Notes under the pieces: model-generated
Seen by the model: only the letters and a program-made list of their open reading frames with translations
The model's database searches: none
What the model was told of the DNA's origin: nothing
In this document: in pieces, positions 51,682 to 61,400 of the stretch
Layout of the letters: each line of letters opens with the position of its first letter
Numbering within the stretch: position 1 is the stretch's first letter
Position numbers and translations under genes: made by a program
NCBI GenBank assembly: GCA_964385405.1
Contig: CAYLOT010000006.1
Span: 1-64,000 of the forward strand
Source: CAIZGX01 sp964385405
GTDB lineage: Bacteria; Bacteroidota; Bacteroidia; Flavobacteriales_D; Sanyastnellaceae
Direction of reading: 5' to 3'
DNA length: 64,000 nt

Positions 51682-51689
51682 CAAATATA
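51682..51689 (-). promoter_or_regulatory. -7 box for rpmH
   Basis: The minus strand reads TATATTTG, a full consensus match, 32 bases before the rpmH ATG. It is bounded by the aspS stop upstream. Confidence 0.65.
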
Positions 51690-51699
51690 CAAATAATTT

Positions 51700-53454
51700 T
51701 TAGTTCTCCAACTTTTTTACAACAATTGAAAGTTCATTCAATTGTAAATCGCTGATTTCAGAAGGCGCATCAATCATTACATCACGTCCGCTGTTGTTTT
51801 TCGGGAAGGCAATGAAATCACGAATGCCTTCACTGCCACCGAATAGCGAGCATAGGCGGTCGAATCCGAATGCTAACCCTCCGTGAGGCGGTGCACCGTA
51901 TTCAAAAGCGTTCAGCAAGAATCCAAACTGCGCTTGCGCTTCTTCTTTCGAGAAACCAAGCAGATCGAACATACGTGCTTGAACATTTCTATCGTGAATA
52001 CGAATAGATCCTCCGCCTATTTCCACCCCATTCAACACGAAGTCGTAGGCATTTGCATTCACAGCGCCCGGATCTGTATCTAACAGATGAATCTGATCTG
52101 GTTTTGGAGAGGTAAACGGATGGTGCATAGCGAAGTATCTTCCTTCCTCTTCGTTGAATTCCAACAGAGGGAAATCCATTACCCACAGCGGAGCAAATAC
52201 TTCAGGGTTACGCAATCCCAATCTTCCACCCATTAACAAACGAAGTTCATTCAATTGCTTGCGAGTAGTATTCAGGTCGCCCGATAATACCAAAATCAAA
52301 TCACCTGGTTTCGATTCGCAGCGCTCGCCCCATGCAGCTAACGCCTCTGCATCGAAGAATTTATCTACGGAAGATTTATAGCTTCCGTCTTCATTACAAC
52401 GAACGTAGATTAATCCTTTCGCGCCAATCTGCGGACGCTTCATCCATTCAGTCAGTTCATCTAATTGCGCGCGTGTGTAACTCGCACAACCAGGCACGTT
52501 AATCGCAAGCACTGCCTGCGCACTATCGAACACCCCGAACCCTTTTCCTTGCCCAAGATTTGTAAGATCTTTGAACGTCATTCCGAAACGAATATCGGGT
52601 TTGTCACTTCCATACAAACGCATTGCCTCTGAATACAGCATGCGTGGAACCTCAGGAATATCAATGTTCTTTGCGGCTTTTAATAAATGACGAATCAATC
52701 CTTCAAACGTATTCAAAATATCTTCTTGCTCTACAAACGCCATTTCACAGTCGATCTGCGTAAACTCAGGCTGACGATCTGCGCGTAAATCTTCATCGCG
52801 GAAACAACGCACAATCTGATAATAACGATCGTAACCGCTTACCATTAACAACTGTTTAAAGGTTTGTGGCGATTGTGGCAATGCGTAGAATTGCCCAGGA
52901 TTCATGCGGCTTGGAACTACGAAATCGCGTGCACCTTCAGGTGTAGACTTAATTAAATACGGAGTTTCAATCTCTAAAAACTCTAGGCTGTCTAAATATT
53001 TTCGCGTTTCAATTCCGAGCTTGTGACGAAGCATTAAATTCTGTTTCAACGGATTTCTTCTTAAATCTAAGAAGCGCCATTGCATGCGTAAATCATCACC
53101 ACCATCGCTATCGTCTTCTATGGTGAAAGGAGGAGTTAACGAGGCATTCAAGACTTTACATCCTGTAGCTTCAATCTCAATTTCACCCGTAGGAATATTC
53201 GCGTTTTTCGAATAACGCTCTACCACTTTTCCTTCCACCTGAACAACATATTCTCTTCCCCACTTGCGCGCTTCTTCGCACAAAGCGGCATTGGTATCCA
53301 TGTTGAAAGCCAACTGGGTAATACCGTAACGATCGCGCAAATCCACGAAGGTCATTCCACCTAAATCACGTGAGCGCTGCACCCAACCTGCCAAAACAAC
53401 TTCCTTTCCTACATCTGAAATTCTTAATTCACCACAGGTTGCCGAACGATACAT
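51700..53454 (-). CDS. aspS: Aspartyl-tRNA synthetase
   Basis: A 584-residue class II synthetase. The N-terminal OB-fold anticodon domain (VVLAGWVQRSRDLGGMTFVDL) is followed by motif 2 (QIVRCFRDEDLRADRQPEF) and the class II core. A GAD insert lies at about 300-410, and motif 3 is PPHGGLAFGFDRLCSLF. It matches the bacterial type, about 585 residues. The upstream TTG of the open frame (53472) falls inside the -7 box TATCTTTG, so the ATG at 53454 is the start. It has its own promoter. Confidence 0.96.
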   Translation of the reverse strand: MYRSATCGELRISDVGKEVVLAGWVQRSRDLGGMTFVDLRDRYGITQLAFNMDTNAALCEEARKWGREYVVQVEGKVVERYSKNANIPTGEIEIEATGCKVLNASLTPPFTIEDDSDGGDDLRMQWRFLDLRRNPLKQNLMLRHKLGIETRKYLDSLEFLEIETPYLIKSTPEGARDFVVPSRMNPGQFYALPQSPQTFKQLLMVSGYDRYYQIVRCFRDEDLRADRQPEFTQIDCEMAFVEQEDILNTFEGLIRHLLKAAKNIDIPEVPRMLYSEAMRLYGSDKPDIRFGMTFKDLTNLGQGKGFGVFDSAQAVLAINVPGCASYTRAQLDELTEWMKRPQIGAKGLIYVRCNEDGSYKSSVDKFFDAEALAAWGERCESKPGDLILVLSGDLNTTRKQLNELRLLMGGRLGLRNPEVFAPLWVMDFPLLEFNEEEGRYFAMHHPFTSPKPDQIHLLDTDPGAVNANAYDFVLNGVEIGGGSIRIHDRNVQARMFDLLGFSKEEAQAQFGFLLNAFEYGAPPHGGLAFGFDRLCSLFGGSEGIRDFIAFPKNNSGRDVMIDAPSEISDLQLNELSIVVKKLEN

Positions 53455-53469
53455 AACATTTATTTTTTG

Positions 53470-53477
53470 CAAAGATA
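53470..53477 (-). promoter_or_regulatory. -7 box for aspS
   Basis: The minus strand reads TATCTTTG, a full consensus match, 15 bases before the ATG at 53454. Confidence 0.65.
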
Positions 53478-54452
53478 CTAATTTGAAAAGGTCTCAATAA
53501 CCCATTTGTTGAAGGCTTTCGGGTTCTGCATGTTTGTAATGTGACCTGCATCGGGATAAATAAATACACGGTCATCTGGAATCTGATATTTTTTCTTCAA
53601 ACATGTGGCGGTTGAAAGAGGAATTATTTTGTCGTTTTCACCCCAAACCAAATACACCGGACACTTCCATTGAAACGAATGGTTATTCAGTGCTGCTTCG
53701 TGCTCATTGAGGTAATTAAGCAAGGCAATTTTTTTATCTCGTCCAACCGAAAAGTGTTGCTCGGCCACTTGATTCAGAACAAAACTGGGAATGTGAATGG
53801 GCTTTTCTAAAGAAGCTAGTTTTTTCAATTCCTTTCCTGTTGTGGGGTTTAGCAATGCAATCGCATCCCTGGCTCCAACAGAAAGCGCAACACTGTCTAT
53901 GAATGCCTTATTGAAACATCCTGTGAGGCCATCGTAACTCACATACACCCTTACTTTTTCAGCATACTTCTCTGCAAAACGAGCACCGACAAGCCCTCCG
54001 TAGGAACTTCCAATTACAATTAAGTTTTCATTCGCCAACTTTTCATTACTGAAAAGAAGCATTTCATTCACCAAATCTGCTTGCATTTCAATACTGAAAT
54101 CAGAATTAAAATCTGTTTGACCGTGACAGTTCAAATCAGGAGCAACAATATTGAAATGCTTTGAAAGTTCTTGCACATTCGGACTCCATTGCGCAATGGC
54201 TCCGCCCTGATAACCGTGAATAAGCAGAAGCGTTTTCTTTTTTGAATCAACCAGTTCCGGAGCTGTCATGTAAAAAGTCTTGAATTCAAAAAACGATTCC
54301 TCTTGATTTATTCCTTGATGCCGCTGACTCTTGACATATTTCTTCATTCCCGACTCTTCAAAAATTTTCTCCTGTTTTTTAACATGCACCGAATACAGGT
54401 TACACGATGCAAAAAGAGCAGGTAGCACAAGCCAAAGCAGGAACTTCTTCAT
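53478..54452 (-). CDS. Lipoprotein alpha/beta hydrolase
   Basis: A 324-residue hydrolase anchored by a lipoprotein signal (FLLWLVLPALFASC, Cys17). The fold shows HGYQGGAIAQWSPNVQ (oxyanion region), the nucleophile elbow IVIGSSYGGLVGARF with Ser, YLVWGENDKIIPL with the acid Asp, and PDAGHITNMQNP with the His. The catalytic triad is complete, so esterase or peptidase activity is likely. Substrate unknown. The stop lies one base from the aspS -7 box, so its termination and the aspS promoter overlap. Confidence 0.85.
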   Translation of the reverse strand: MKKFLLWLVLPALFASCNLYSVHVKKQEKIFEESGMKKYVKSQRHQGINQEESFFEFKTFYMTAPELVDSKKKTLLLIHGYQGGAIAQWSPNVQELSKHFNIVAPDLNCHGQTDFNSDFSIEMQADLVNEMLLFSNEKLANENLIVIGSSYGGLVGARFAEKYAEKVRVYVSYDGLTGCFNKAFIDSVALSVGARDAIALLNPTTGKELKKLASLEKPIHIPSFVLNQVAEQHFSVGRDKKIALLNYLNEHEAALNNHSFQWKCPVYLVWGENDKIIPLSTATCLKKKYQIPDDRVFIYPDAGHITNMQNPKAFNKWVIETFSN

Positions 54453-54457
54453 TTCAC

Positions 54458-54465
54458 CAAAGTTA
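54458..54465 (-). promoter_or_regulatory. -7 box for the lipoprotein hydrolase
   Basis: The minus strand reads TAACTTTG, a full consensus match, five bases before the ATG at 54452. Confidence 0.6.
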
Positions 54466-54505
54466 CTGAATACTGAAATTGTTTTGATAAGCCCGTTGAA
54501 TGAAT

Positions 54506-54513
54506 TACTTTCG
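54506..54513 (+). promoter_or_regulatory. -7 box for DUF3098-uppP
   Basis: TACTTTCG, one base off consensus, 16 bases before the ATG at 54530. The longer open frame starting at 54500 would begin upstream of this box. Confidence 0.5.
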
Positions 54514-54529
54514 TTTCACAAATTTTGCT

Positions 54530-54787
54530 ATGAACAAATTATCGTTTCCATTTACGAAAATCAATGCCTACATCATTCTTGGTGGATTGGCAGTTGTGCT
54601 TTTCGGATATATCTTAATGAGTGGCGGTGGTTCTGCCGATCCAAACACGTTCAACGCCGAAGAGCTTTTTAGCGCACGTCGCATTACCATTGCACCTATT
54701 GTTGTGCTTCTTGGTTACATTACCATTGGCTTTGGCATTATGTATCGTGGAAAGAAAAACCAACCTTCAGAGATCGAGAAACATTGA
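54530..54787 (+). CDS. DUF3098 membrane protein
   Basis: An 85-residue protein with two membrane helices, AYIILGGLAVVLFGYILMSGG and TIAPIVVLLGYITIGFGIMY. They are joined by a polar loop DPNTFNAEELFSARRI that is the family hallmark. It is a recurring Bacteroidota gene just before uppP, often also near ftsX. Its TGA overlaps the TTG start of uppP, so the two are translationally coupled. A supporting role in the undecaprenyl cycle or division is inferred from that neighbourhood. Confidence 0.88.
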   Translation: MNKLSFPFTKINAYIILGGLAVVLFGYILMSGGGSADPNTFNAEELFSARRITIAPIVVLLGYITIGFGIMYRGKKNQPSEIEKH

Positions 54788-55569
54788 GTATTCTTCAAAC
54801 CATCATACTTGCGATTGTTGAAGGGTTAACCGAATTCCTTCCTATTTCAAGTACTGGGCATATGATGATTGCTCAGAAAATCATGGGTGTTCCTTCTTCT
54901 GAATTCACCAAAGCTTTTATCGTTTGTATTCAACTTGGTGCTATTCTCAGCGTTGTTGTTTTATACTGGAAACGTTTCTTTCAATCATTCGAATTCTATT
55001 ACAAACTCGTTGTTGCGTTTATTCCGGCAGCTGTTTTCGGATTTCTATTTTCAAAAAAAATCGACAATCTTTTGGAAAACGTTTTGAATGTTGGGATTGC
55101 GCTATTAGTCGGCGGGATTATCTTTTTGTTTATTGAAAAAATAATTCGAGAACGCTCTCTTCGCGAACCGAAATACAAAAGTGCTTTCGTCATTGGACTC
55201 TTTCAATGCATTGCTATGATACCCGGGGTGTCGCGATCTGCTGCAACCGTAATTGGTGGATTGACACAAGGTTTGAATAAAAAAGCAGCCGCTGAGTTTT
55301 CATTTTTCTTAGCGGTTCCCACCATGCTCGGAGCAACCGTTTTCAAATTGAAAGATGCCTACGAAGAAGTACCTGATTTTTTCAATTCAGAAAACATTAA
55401 AATGCTGGCAATTGGAAACGCCGTGGCATTTATAGTCGGTCTTATTGCTATCAAATCTTTCGTTTCGCTTTTAACGAAGTATGGGTTGAAGCCTTTTGGC
55501 TATTACCGAATCGTGTTGGGCGCAACAATCATTGCGCTCTATTTCGGTGGTGTATCACTGACACTTTAA
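54784..55569 (+). CDS. uppP: Undecaprenyl-diphosphatase (UppP/BacA)
   Basis: A 261-residue inner-membrane phosphatase that recycles undecaprenyl pyrophosphate, the lipid carrier for peptidoglycan and surface glycans, and gives bacitracin tolerance. The two catalytic motifs are present: GLTEFLPISSTGHMMI at the N-terminus (Glu-rich motif) and IPGVSRSAATVIGGL in the middle. About eight helices follow the known re-entrant topology. It starts with TTG overlapping the DUF3098 stop. The stop shares TTAA with hemD. Confidence 0.95.
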   Translation: MSILQTIILAIVEGLTEFLPISSTGHMMIAQKIMGVPSSEFTKAFIVCIQLGAILSVVVLYWKRFFQSFEFYYKLVVAFIPAAVFGFLFSKKIDNLLENVLNVGIALLVGGIIFLFIEKIIRERSLREPKYKSAFVIGLFQCIAMIPGVSRSAATVIGGLTQGLNKKAAAEFSFFLAVPTMLGATVFKLKDAYEEVPDFFNSENIKMLAIGNAVAFIVGLIAIKSFVSLLTKYGLKPFGYYRIVLGATIIALYFGGVSLTL

Positions 55570-56210
55570 GACAACAGCGATATTAAATCTTTAGCGATTT
55601 CTTTTTGATCCCACGAGGATACCAAGTGAATGTTTCGCACACCAGCATCTTGCAAAGCTTTCGCTGTTGCGTTTCCGTAAGCTACACAATTCAATTTCGA
55701 TAAATCGTTTTTCTCTTGTGCAGCATACACATTGGAGGGAGAGGAAAACAAGTATATGCGCGCTTCAGGAAGAGCTGATGCCAATCGCGTTTTTTTATAG
55801 GTTGAAATAATTTCGATTTGATCTTTCATGAAAAAATTCGCAGCAGAATTCAAGCTGTCTTGTGCAGAAGGAAATAAGACACGCTCGTTTCCAGCTAAAT
55901 GAAAAAACATGCGTGCAATTTCTTCTGTGTCCGTTCCTTCACCTACAAAATCGCATTCAAACGGAACCGCCTTCGCTGTTGCAGGTCCTATTGCAGCATA
56001 TTTCGCATGTGCATTGGACGCATGTTCAAAAAACGAACGCGCACCATTCGAAGAAGAAAAAAACACCCAATCAAAATCTTTTTGAATCTGAAAAGGAAGG
56101 TATTCAATTGAAATAAGTGCTTGACAAAAAGTAGTGTAATTCGATGTTGAAAGTTCCGCAACTAATTCGGCTGCGTCTTCTTCATTTCGACTTACAAAAA
56201 CATCTATCAT
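55566..56210 (-). CDS. hemD: Uroporphyrinogen-III synthase
   Basis: A 214-residue enzyme that closes and flips ring D to make uroporphyrinogen III. HemD is very divergent; the call rests on its length, its two-lobe pattern (FDWVFFSSSNGARSFFEH, AAIGPATAKAV and YLFSSPSNVYAAQE), and its four-base overlap with hemC in the order hemA-hemC-hemD. The terminal motif VAYGNATAKALQDAG matches the family. Confidence 0.88.
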   Translation of the reverse strand: MIDVFVSRNEEDAAELVAELSTSNYTTFCQALISIEYLPFQIQKDFDWVFFSSSNGARSFFEHASNAHAKYAAIGPATAKAVPFECDFVGEGTDTEEIARMFFHLAGNERVLFPSAQDSLNSAANFFMKDQIEIISTYKKTRLASALPEARIYLFSSPSNVYAAQEKNDLSKLNCVAYGNATAKALQDAGVRNIHLVSSWDQKEIAKDLISLLS

Positions 56211-57103
56211 GTTGTTTGAATTAAACCTAAAAGATGATCAATAATTTGCTGAGGATCTTCGTTTCTCATGCTGAAATAAGATACTTGGTCATTTACAGTT
56301 TTTGCAAAAGCCAAATGACAAACGAATGTATCTAACTCCTTAATGGCATGCGCACCAAGAGGAAGTTGACATCCGCCGTTCATGCGTCGCAATATCTCAC
56401 GTTCAATGAAAACACATTCTTCTGTATGCTCGTGATTTAGGTGATTCAAAATTGAACGAATCTCTTCATCCTGATCTCTGCATTGCAGAGCCAATGCGCC
56501 TTGTGCAGGTGCGGGAACAAATTTCTGCGCGGGTAAAACTTCAACATGAAATTCCGACAAATCCAATTCCAAACGTTCAACACCCGCCCGGGCTAATAGA
56601 ATTGCATCGTACTGCTTCTCGCGCAACTTTTGAACCCGTGTGGGAACGTTTCCACGTAAATCTTTCACCTGTGTATCTGGACAATGGAAGGCAAGCTGTA
56701 CTTTTCTTCTTACCGAGGAAGTTCCAACAACTGCATTCTCCTTTAAACCGAATGTTCGTTCGGTATTCACAGCATCCTTATTAATCAATAAAATATCTTC
56801 AACGTTAGCGCGAATAGGAACGCTAGCTATAACCAATCCTTCAGGAGGAGTTGTCTCTAAATCTTTGTGCGAGTGAACCGCAAGATCAATACTCTTTGAA
56901 AGAAGCGCATCTTCAATTTCCTTGGTGAAGAATCCCTTTCCTTCCATTTTATCGAAACTCAAATGCTGAATCTGATCTCCGCGCGTTTTAATGATTTTCA
57001 ATTCAACTTTGAAACCTAAATTTTCCAAAGCCAACTGGGTATAATTCGCTTGCCAAAGCGCAAGGTCACTTCCACGCGTTCCAATTACTATTGCTCTATT
57101 CAA
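56207..57103 (-). CDS. hemC: Hydroxymethylbilane synthase
   Basis: A 298-residue enzyme that polymerises four porphobilinogens on its dipyrromethane cofactor. IGTRGSDLALWQANY begins domain one, DLAVHSHKDLETTPPEG has the catalytic Asp, and VVGTSSVRRKVQL follows. The cofactor Cys lies in MNGGCQLPLGAHA. It starts 5 bases after hemA and overlaps hemD by four. Confidence 0.95.
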   Translation of the reverse strand: MNRAIVIGTRGSDLALWQANYTQLALENLGFKVELKIIKTRGDQIQHLSFDKMEGKGFFTKEIEDALLSKSIDLAVHSHKDLETTPPEGLVIASVPIRANVEDILLINKDAVNTERTFGLKENAVVGTSSVRRKVQLAFHCPDTQVKDLRGNVPTRVQKLREKQYDAILLARAGVERLELDLSEFHVEVLPAQKFVPAPAQGALALQCRDQDEEIRSILNHLNHEHTEECVFIEREILRRMNGGCQLPLGAHAIKELDTFVCHLAFAKTVNDQVSYFSMRNEDPQQIIDHLLGLIQTT

Positions 57104-57108
57104 GGGTT

Positions 57109-58341
57109 CTAATTTTTTTGTACTTCTTCCAAAAGTACTGATTTCGCTAGCTTCATGGGGACTGATATATATTTCTTTTCCATGTAACTAATTATCTTGT
57201 CTACCAATTGGCGATCGTGTTCAGAGAGTTGGGACAACTCTTTTGAGAAAACACTTTCAACCGCCGTCTGACGAATTTCTTTTATTGTGCTTGGAATTTC
57301 ACTCATAGCGCGTTCTATCGAACGCTCTTGAAAGAGTTTTTTAAATTCACTCTTACCCTTCTCAATAATGGCAATACAATCGTTCAATGCTTCTTCTCGA
57401 TAAGAAATGTTTTTCTGAACTTCCCTTTGAACAGCAAGCATATCAATGAATGTCACACCTTCTAATTCAGAGATTCGCGCATCTACGTTAGCTGGTAACG
57501 CTAAGTCTATGACCGTTCTTGATTTATTTGAAAGACACAACGAGTCAAACATTTCCTTGTTCACTAAGAGTTCCGTTGAACCCGTGCAAACAACCAAAGC
57601 GTCGATATCTGATTTCTCATTTTTCAATTCTGAAAGATGAAGAGCCTTCGTATTAAACGACTTCGCTACAGGCTGAGCATTTTCAACAGTTCTATTGTAA
57701 ACCGAAACGTTATTGTATCCGTTTTCAGAAAGAAACTTCGCAAAGTTTGTAATAATCTGTCCCGCGCCCACAAGTGCAATTCGGGTATTCAAATTCGGAT
57801 GTTTTTCCTGGAAGAGCTTCCATGCGATGGAAACAATAGAAACGGGTTTCTTCGAGAGATTGGTGTGTGTGTATACTTCTTTTGCAATACGAATTGCATG
57901 CTGATTGAGTAAACGCAATGAATCTCCTGTTAATTTCATACGCTCACACTCCTCATAAGCGTTGCGAAGTTGGGTAATGATTTCTCTTTCTCCAATAATC
58001 AACGAATCAAGGCTTGCCGCAACGCGAAATACGTGATCGGCAGTTTCATCGCCATTGAAGCGTTGTGCTTTTTGTGCTACACCTTTAATGAAACTTTTGT
58101 CATGTTCAGGGAACATGAAAGAGAGGAGTTGTTGCGTAAATCCGGAGCAAACAAAATGAGGAACGTCGAAGACTACTTCAACACGATTGCATGTTCCCAA
58201 ATACATGAGCTCACTCATTTTAAATTCTTGCTTTGCGGCATCTAAACGAGCTTCTAATTCCTCGTGAGGAATAGCGAACGAACCAATAGTTTCCAATGGG
58301 AAATGATGGTGATTCAAGGATATTGCTCGTAGATTATTCAC
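57109..58341 (-). CDS. hemA: Glutamyl-tRNA reductase
   Basis: A 410-residue enzyme that reduces Glu-tRNA to glutamate-1-semialdehyde, the first C5 haem step; gltX in this window supplies its substrate. The catalytic Cys is in MYLGTCNRVEVVF. SLIIGEREIITQLRNAYEE is the conserved central block, IALVGAGQIITNFAKF the NADPH site, and the C-terminal dimer helix spans about 310-400. It starts with GTG, which fits the family N-terminus (NNLRAISLNHHHFPLE). It leads the hemA-hemC-hemD operon. Confidence 0.95.
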   Translation of the reverse strand: MNNLRAISLNHHHFPLETIGSFAIPHEELEARLDAAKQEFKMSELMYLGTCNRVEVVFDVPHFVCSGFTQQLLSFMFPEHDKSFIKGVAQKAQRFNGDETADHVFRVAASLDSLIIGEREIITQLRNAYEECERMKLTGDSLRLLNQHAIRIAKEVYTHTNLSKKPVSIVSIAWKLFQEKHPNLNTRIALVGAGQIITNFAKFLSENGYNNVSVYNRTVENAQPVAKSFNTKALHLSELKNEKSDIDALVVCTGSTELLVNKEMFDSLCLSNKSRTVIDLALPANVDARISELEGVTFIDMLAVQREVQKNISYREEALNDCIAIIEKGKSEFKKLFQERSIERAMSEIPSTIKEIRQTAVESVFSKELSQLSEHDRQLVDKIISYMEKKYISVPMKLAKSVLLEEVQKN

Positions 58342-58403
58342 AGGACGCGAAGTTCGTCCAAGTAATACTCTCCAATGTCATTTAATTGTCATTCTATTAA
58401 ACC

Positions 58404-58428
58404 AAAAAAGCCAACCCGAAGGTTGACT
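58404..58428 (-). terminator. Intrinsic terminator after the adhesin gene
   Basis: On the minus strand AGTCAACC and GGTTGGCT pair around a TTCG tetraloop and are followed by TTTTT. This is a strong terminator for the surface-protein gene ending at 58452. It separates that gene from hemA, which begins 63 bases further down. Confidence 0.85.
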
Positions 58429-58451
58429 TTCCTGTTACAAAAAACCTAATC

Positions 58452-61400
58452 TTACTGCTCGACCATAAATCGAACACTTCTCCTTTGCGCATCAATTGTG
58501 ACCTCCAAAATATAAAGGCCGTTCGATAAATCCTCTTCAAAGCTCAAGCTCGTTTGTAACGTACCATCTACCACAAAACGTTTGCTCTCAATTTTTCTTC
58601 CCAAAGCATCGTATACTTTCACTTGAACATTGTCTGAAGTAATACCTGACAAACTCATCGTTAATGCATCACCGTTCGTCGGATTTGGGAAAACGCTCAA
58701 TTCCAACTCTTGAGTTAAATCTTCCGAAAGACCTTGCTTAGCATCTCTCGAAGAGTCTTGTGAAACATCTTCCATCGGATCTAGGATTAGTCCCGCACTT
58801 CCAACTATACACATATACTTCACGGGGCCCCACTGATAGTTTGTACCGGTGTATGAGTAAACTGGTGAAGTCTGAACAGCATATGTCTTTCCGTTTTGAA
58901 GAGCCGCAACGTTGTTCAAATTAAGAAAGTTCGATGCTGCTCCGCGGTTCTGCTCAATGGGAAGTCCAACCGTTTGAAGTGTTATCGGATTAACCTCCGT
59001 GAATCTCCAACGCCAGTTCGTTACTCCGCACACCCATGGCAAAGATGCTACAACAGAGCCTCTGAATCTTGTTCCTGATGAACATTGATCAGATGTACGG
59101 AGTGAAGTTAATGGGTTCGCTGATATCGTAATCGTCGTTGGATTCGCTGCTGGCATCTCGAAAACTTCGTTTACTCCTGCACCGTTAGGAATACTGTAAA
59201 TAGCTGTTACCAGAACATTGTACATGCATCCTGCTGGTAACGTTGGTGTTACGCTCGTAAGGGATAAATAGTCACTTGTCTGGGTGCGTGTATACACTTG
59301 TCCCGCAGCTATGCCTGTTAAGCCCGTCCACGTGTAACGGTATTGAACACCTGTTCCTCCGCAGTAAGATGCTTTGAACACATTACACATACCTATTGTA
59401 CTTGGCCACGCTAGGCTGGTTCCGCTATCTGAACCACCTGCACGAAGGTGACGAATACATCCCGAGAACTGTCCACCTGCTTGGGCATTGCTGTTGTAGT
59501 TACGAATTCCCACGCGGTAAGTTGCACCAACAGTAAGACCTGTCCTAGTCAATATCTCAGTACCTATGCCTGCGACGGCATTTTCAATATCGATAACGTT
59601 ACCATTGATGTCTTGAAGCTCAATTAGGATGTCATTCGCGTTACTTCCAATGAAGATGGTAACACCAGTAGACAGAGTCGTGAAGTTATACCAACGATCT
59701 TCACCAGTTACACACGTGCTTTGTGCTAATGTGCTAGGGAAGGCGCCAGCCAATGTACCATAGAAACTATTGCAATTACTGAAATAGGAGCTTGAAACTA
59801 ACAATGAATTGAATGGTTCTTCGCCCGGAATAGTAGATGGACAACCCTCGTCAACGAAACCGCTACAGTTGTCGTCAACATTGTTACATAACTCAGGAGC
59901 ACCTGGATAAGTAGATGCAACAGCGTCGTTACAGTCTGTATTAACCAAAACATATCCTGTTGGTTGCGTGCATGCTAATTGAGAGACCGATGAGTTTCCA
60001 AAACCATCTGCATCTGAATCGATAAAATAAGTTGAAGCCACAGGAACTGTAACCGTTACTGTCAAATAACTTGGCGATTCGCATCCAGCTAATGTTTGCG
60101 TAGCATAATAGGTGGTTCCATTCACAAGTAGCGTAGAGGTTGGTAATGGAGTGCCTCCAGTGTTTGATGCATACCACTGAACAGCAGTTCCTGTTACTTG
60201 AATACTTGCAAGGGTTGCATTCAGTGTGCTACAGAATGTTTGTGATGCTGTTCCTGTTGGTGCGTTCACCAAAGCGGGTTGCGTCACGACAATGGTTGTG
60301 GATGAAGTACATCCATTGGAATCAGTAACAATATAAGAATGTGTGCCTGCAGTAACTGTGAAGGTTCCTGTTCCAGTATACGGAGCAGTACCACCGCTAG
60401 CTGTTACTGTAACCGTAGACGATCCACCGTTACACAAAATGCTCGTTGATGATGAACTTGCGGTAAGTGCTGATGGCTGAGTAACTGTGATACTTGTCGT
60501 TGCAGTACATCCATTTGCGTCGGTAACTATGTAGTTGTGTGTGCCGGCAGTAACTGTGAAGTTACCAGTTCCTGTATATGGAGCTGTACCAGAATTCCCA
60601 GAAACGGTAACAGTTGAAGTTCCTCCGCTACATAAGATAGTCGTAGAATTCGACGCAGCTACAGGCTGTGGAAGGTATTGCACAACAATGCTATTCGAAG
60701 TGGCTACAAGTGCTGGCTGAGTAACTGTGATACTTGTCGTTGCAGTACATCCGTTTGCATCGGTAACGGTGTACGTGTGTGTTCCAGCAGTAACTGTGAA
60801 CGTTCCTGTTCCAGTATAAGGAGCAGTACCACCGCTAGCTGTTACTGTAACCGTAGACGATCCACCGTTACACAAAATGCTCGTTGATGATGAACTTGCG
60901 GTAAGTGCTGATGGCTGAGTAACTGTGATACTTGTCGTTGCAGTACATCCATTTGCGTCGGTAACNNNNNNNNNNNNNNNNNNNNNNNNNNNNNNNNNNN
61001 NNNNNNNNNNNNNNNNNNNNNNNNNNNNNNNNNNNNNNNNNNNNNNNNNNNNNNNNNNNNNNNNNATGGCTGAGTAACTGTGATACTTGTCGTTGCAGTA
61101 CATCCATTTGCGTCGGTAACGGTGTACGTGTGTGTTCCAGCAGTAACTGTGAACGTTCCTGTTCCAGTATAAGGAGCAGTACCACCGCTAGCTGTTACTG
61201 TAACCGTAGACGATCCACCGTTACACAAAATGCTCGTTGATGATGAACTTGCGGTAAGTGCTGATGGCTGAGTAACTGTGATACTTGTCGTTGCAGTACA
61301 TCCATTTGCGTCGGTAACTATGTAGTTGTGTGTGCCGGCAGTAACTGTGAAGTTACCAGTTCCTGTATATGGAGCTGTACCAGAATTCCCAGAAACGGTA

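Noticed and set aside
51479..51700. Possible replication-origin neighbourhood because of rpmH
   Set aside because: No dnaA, rnpA or yidC gene and no DnaA-box cluster is seen nearby; rpmH alone does not mark the origin in Bacteroidota.
60842..61103. Two overlapping genes around the gap
   Set aside because: Both are the same adhesin; the frames differ because 100 N is a placeholder, and the overlap reads the flank in the wrong frame (for example MYCNDKYHSYSA).
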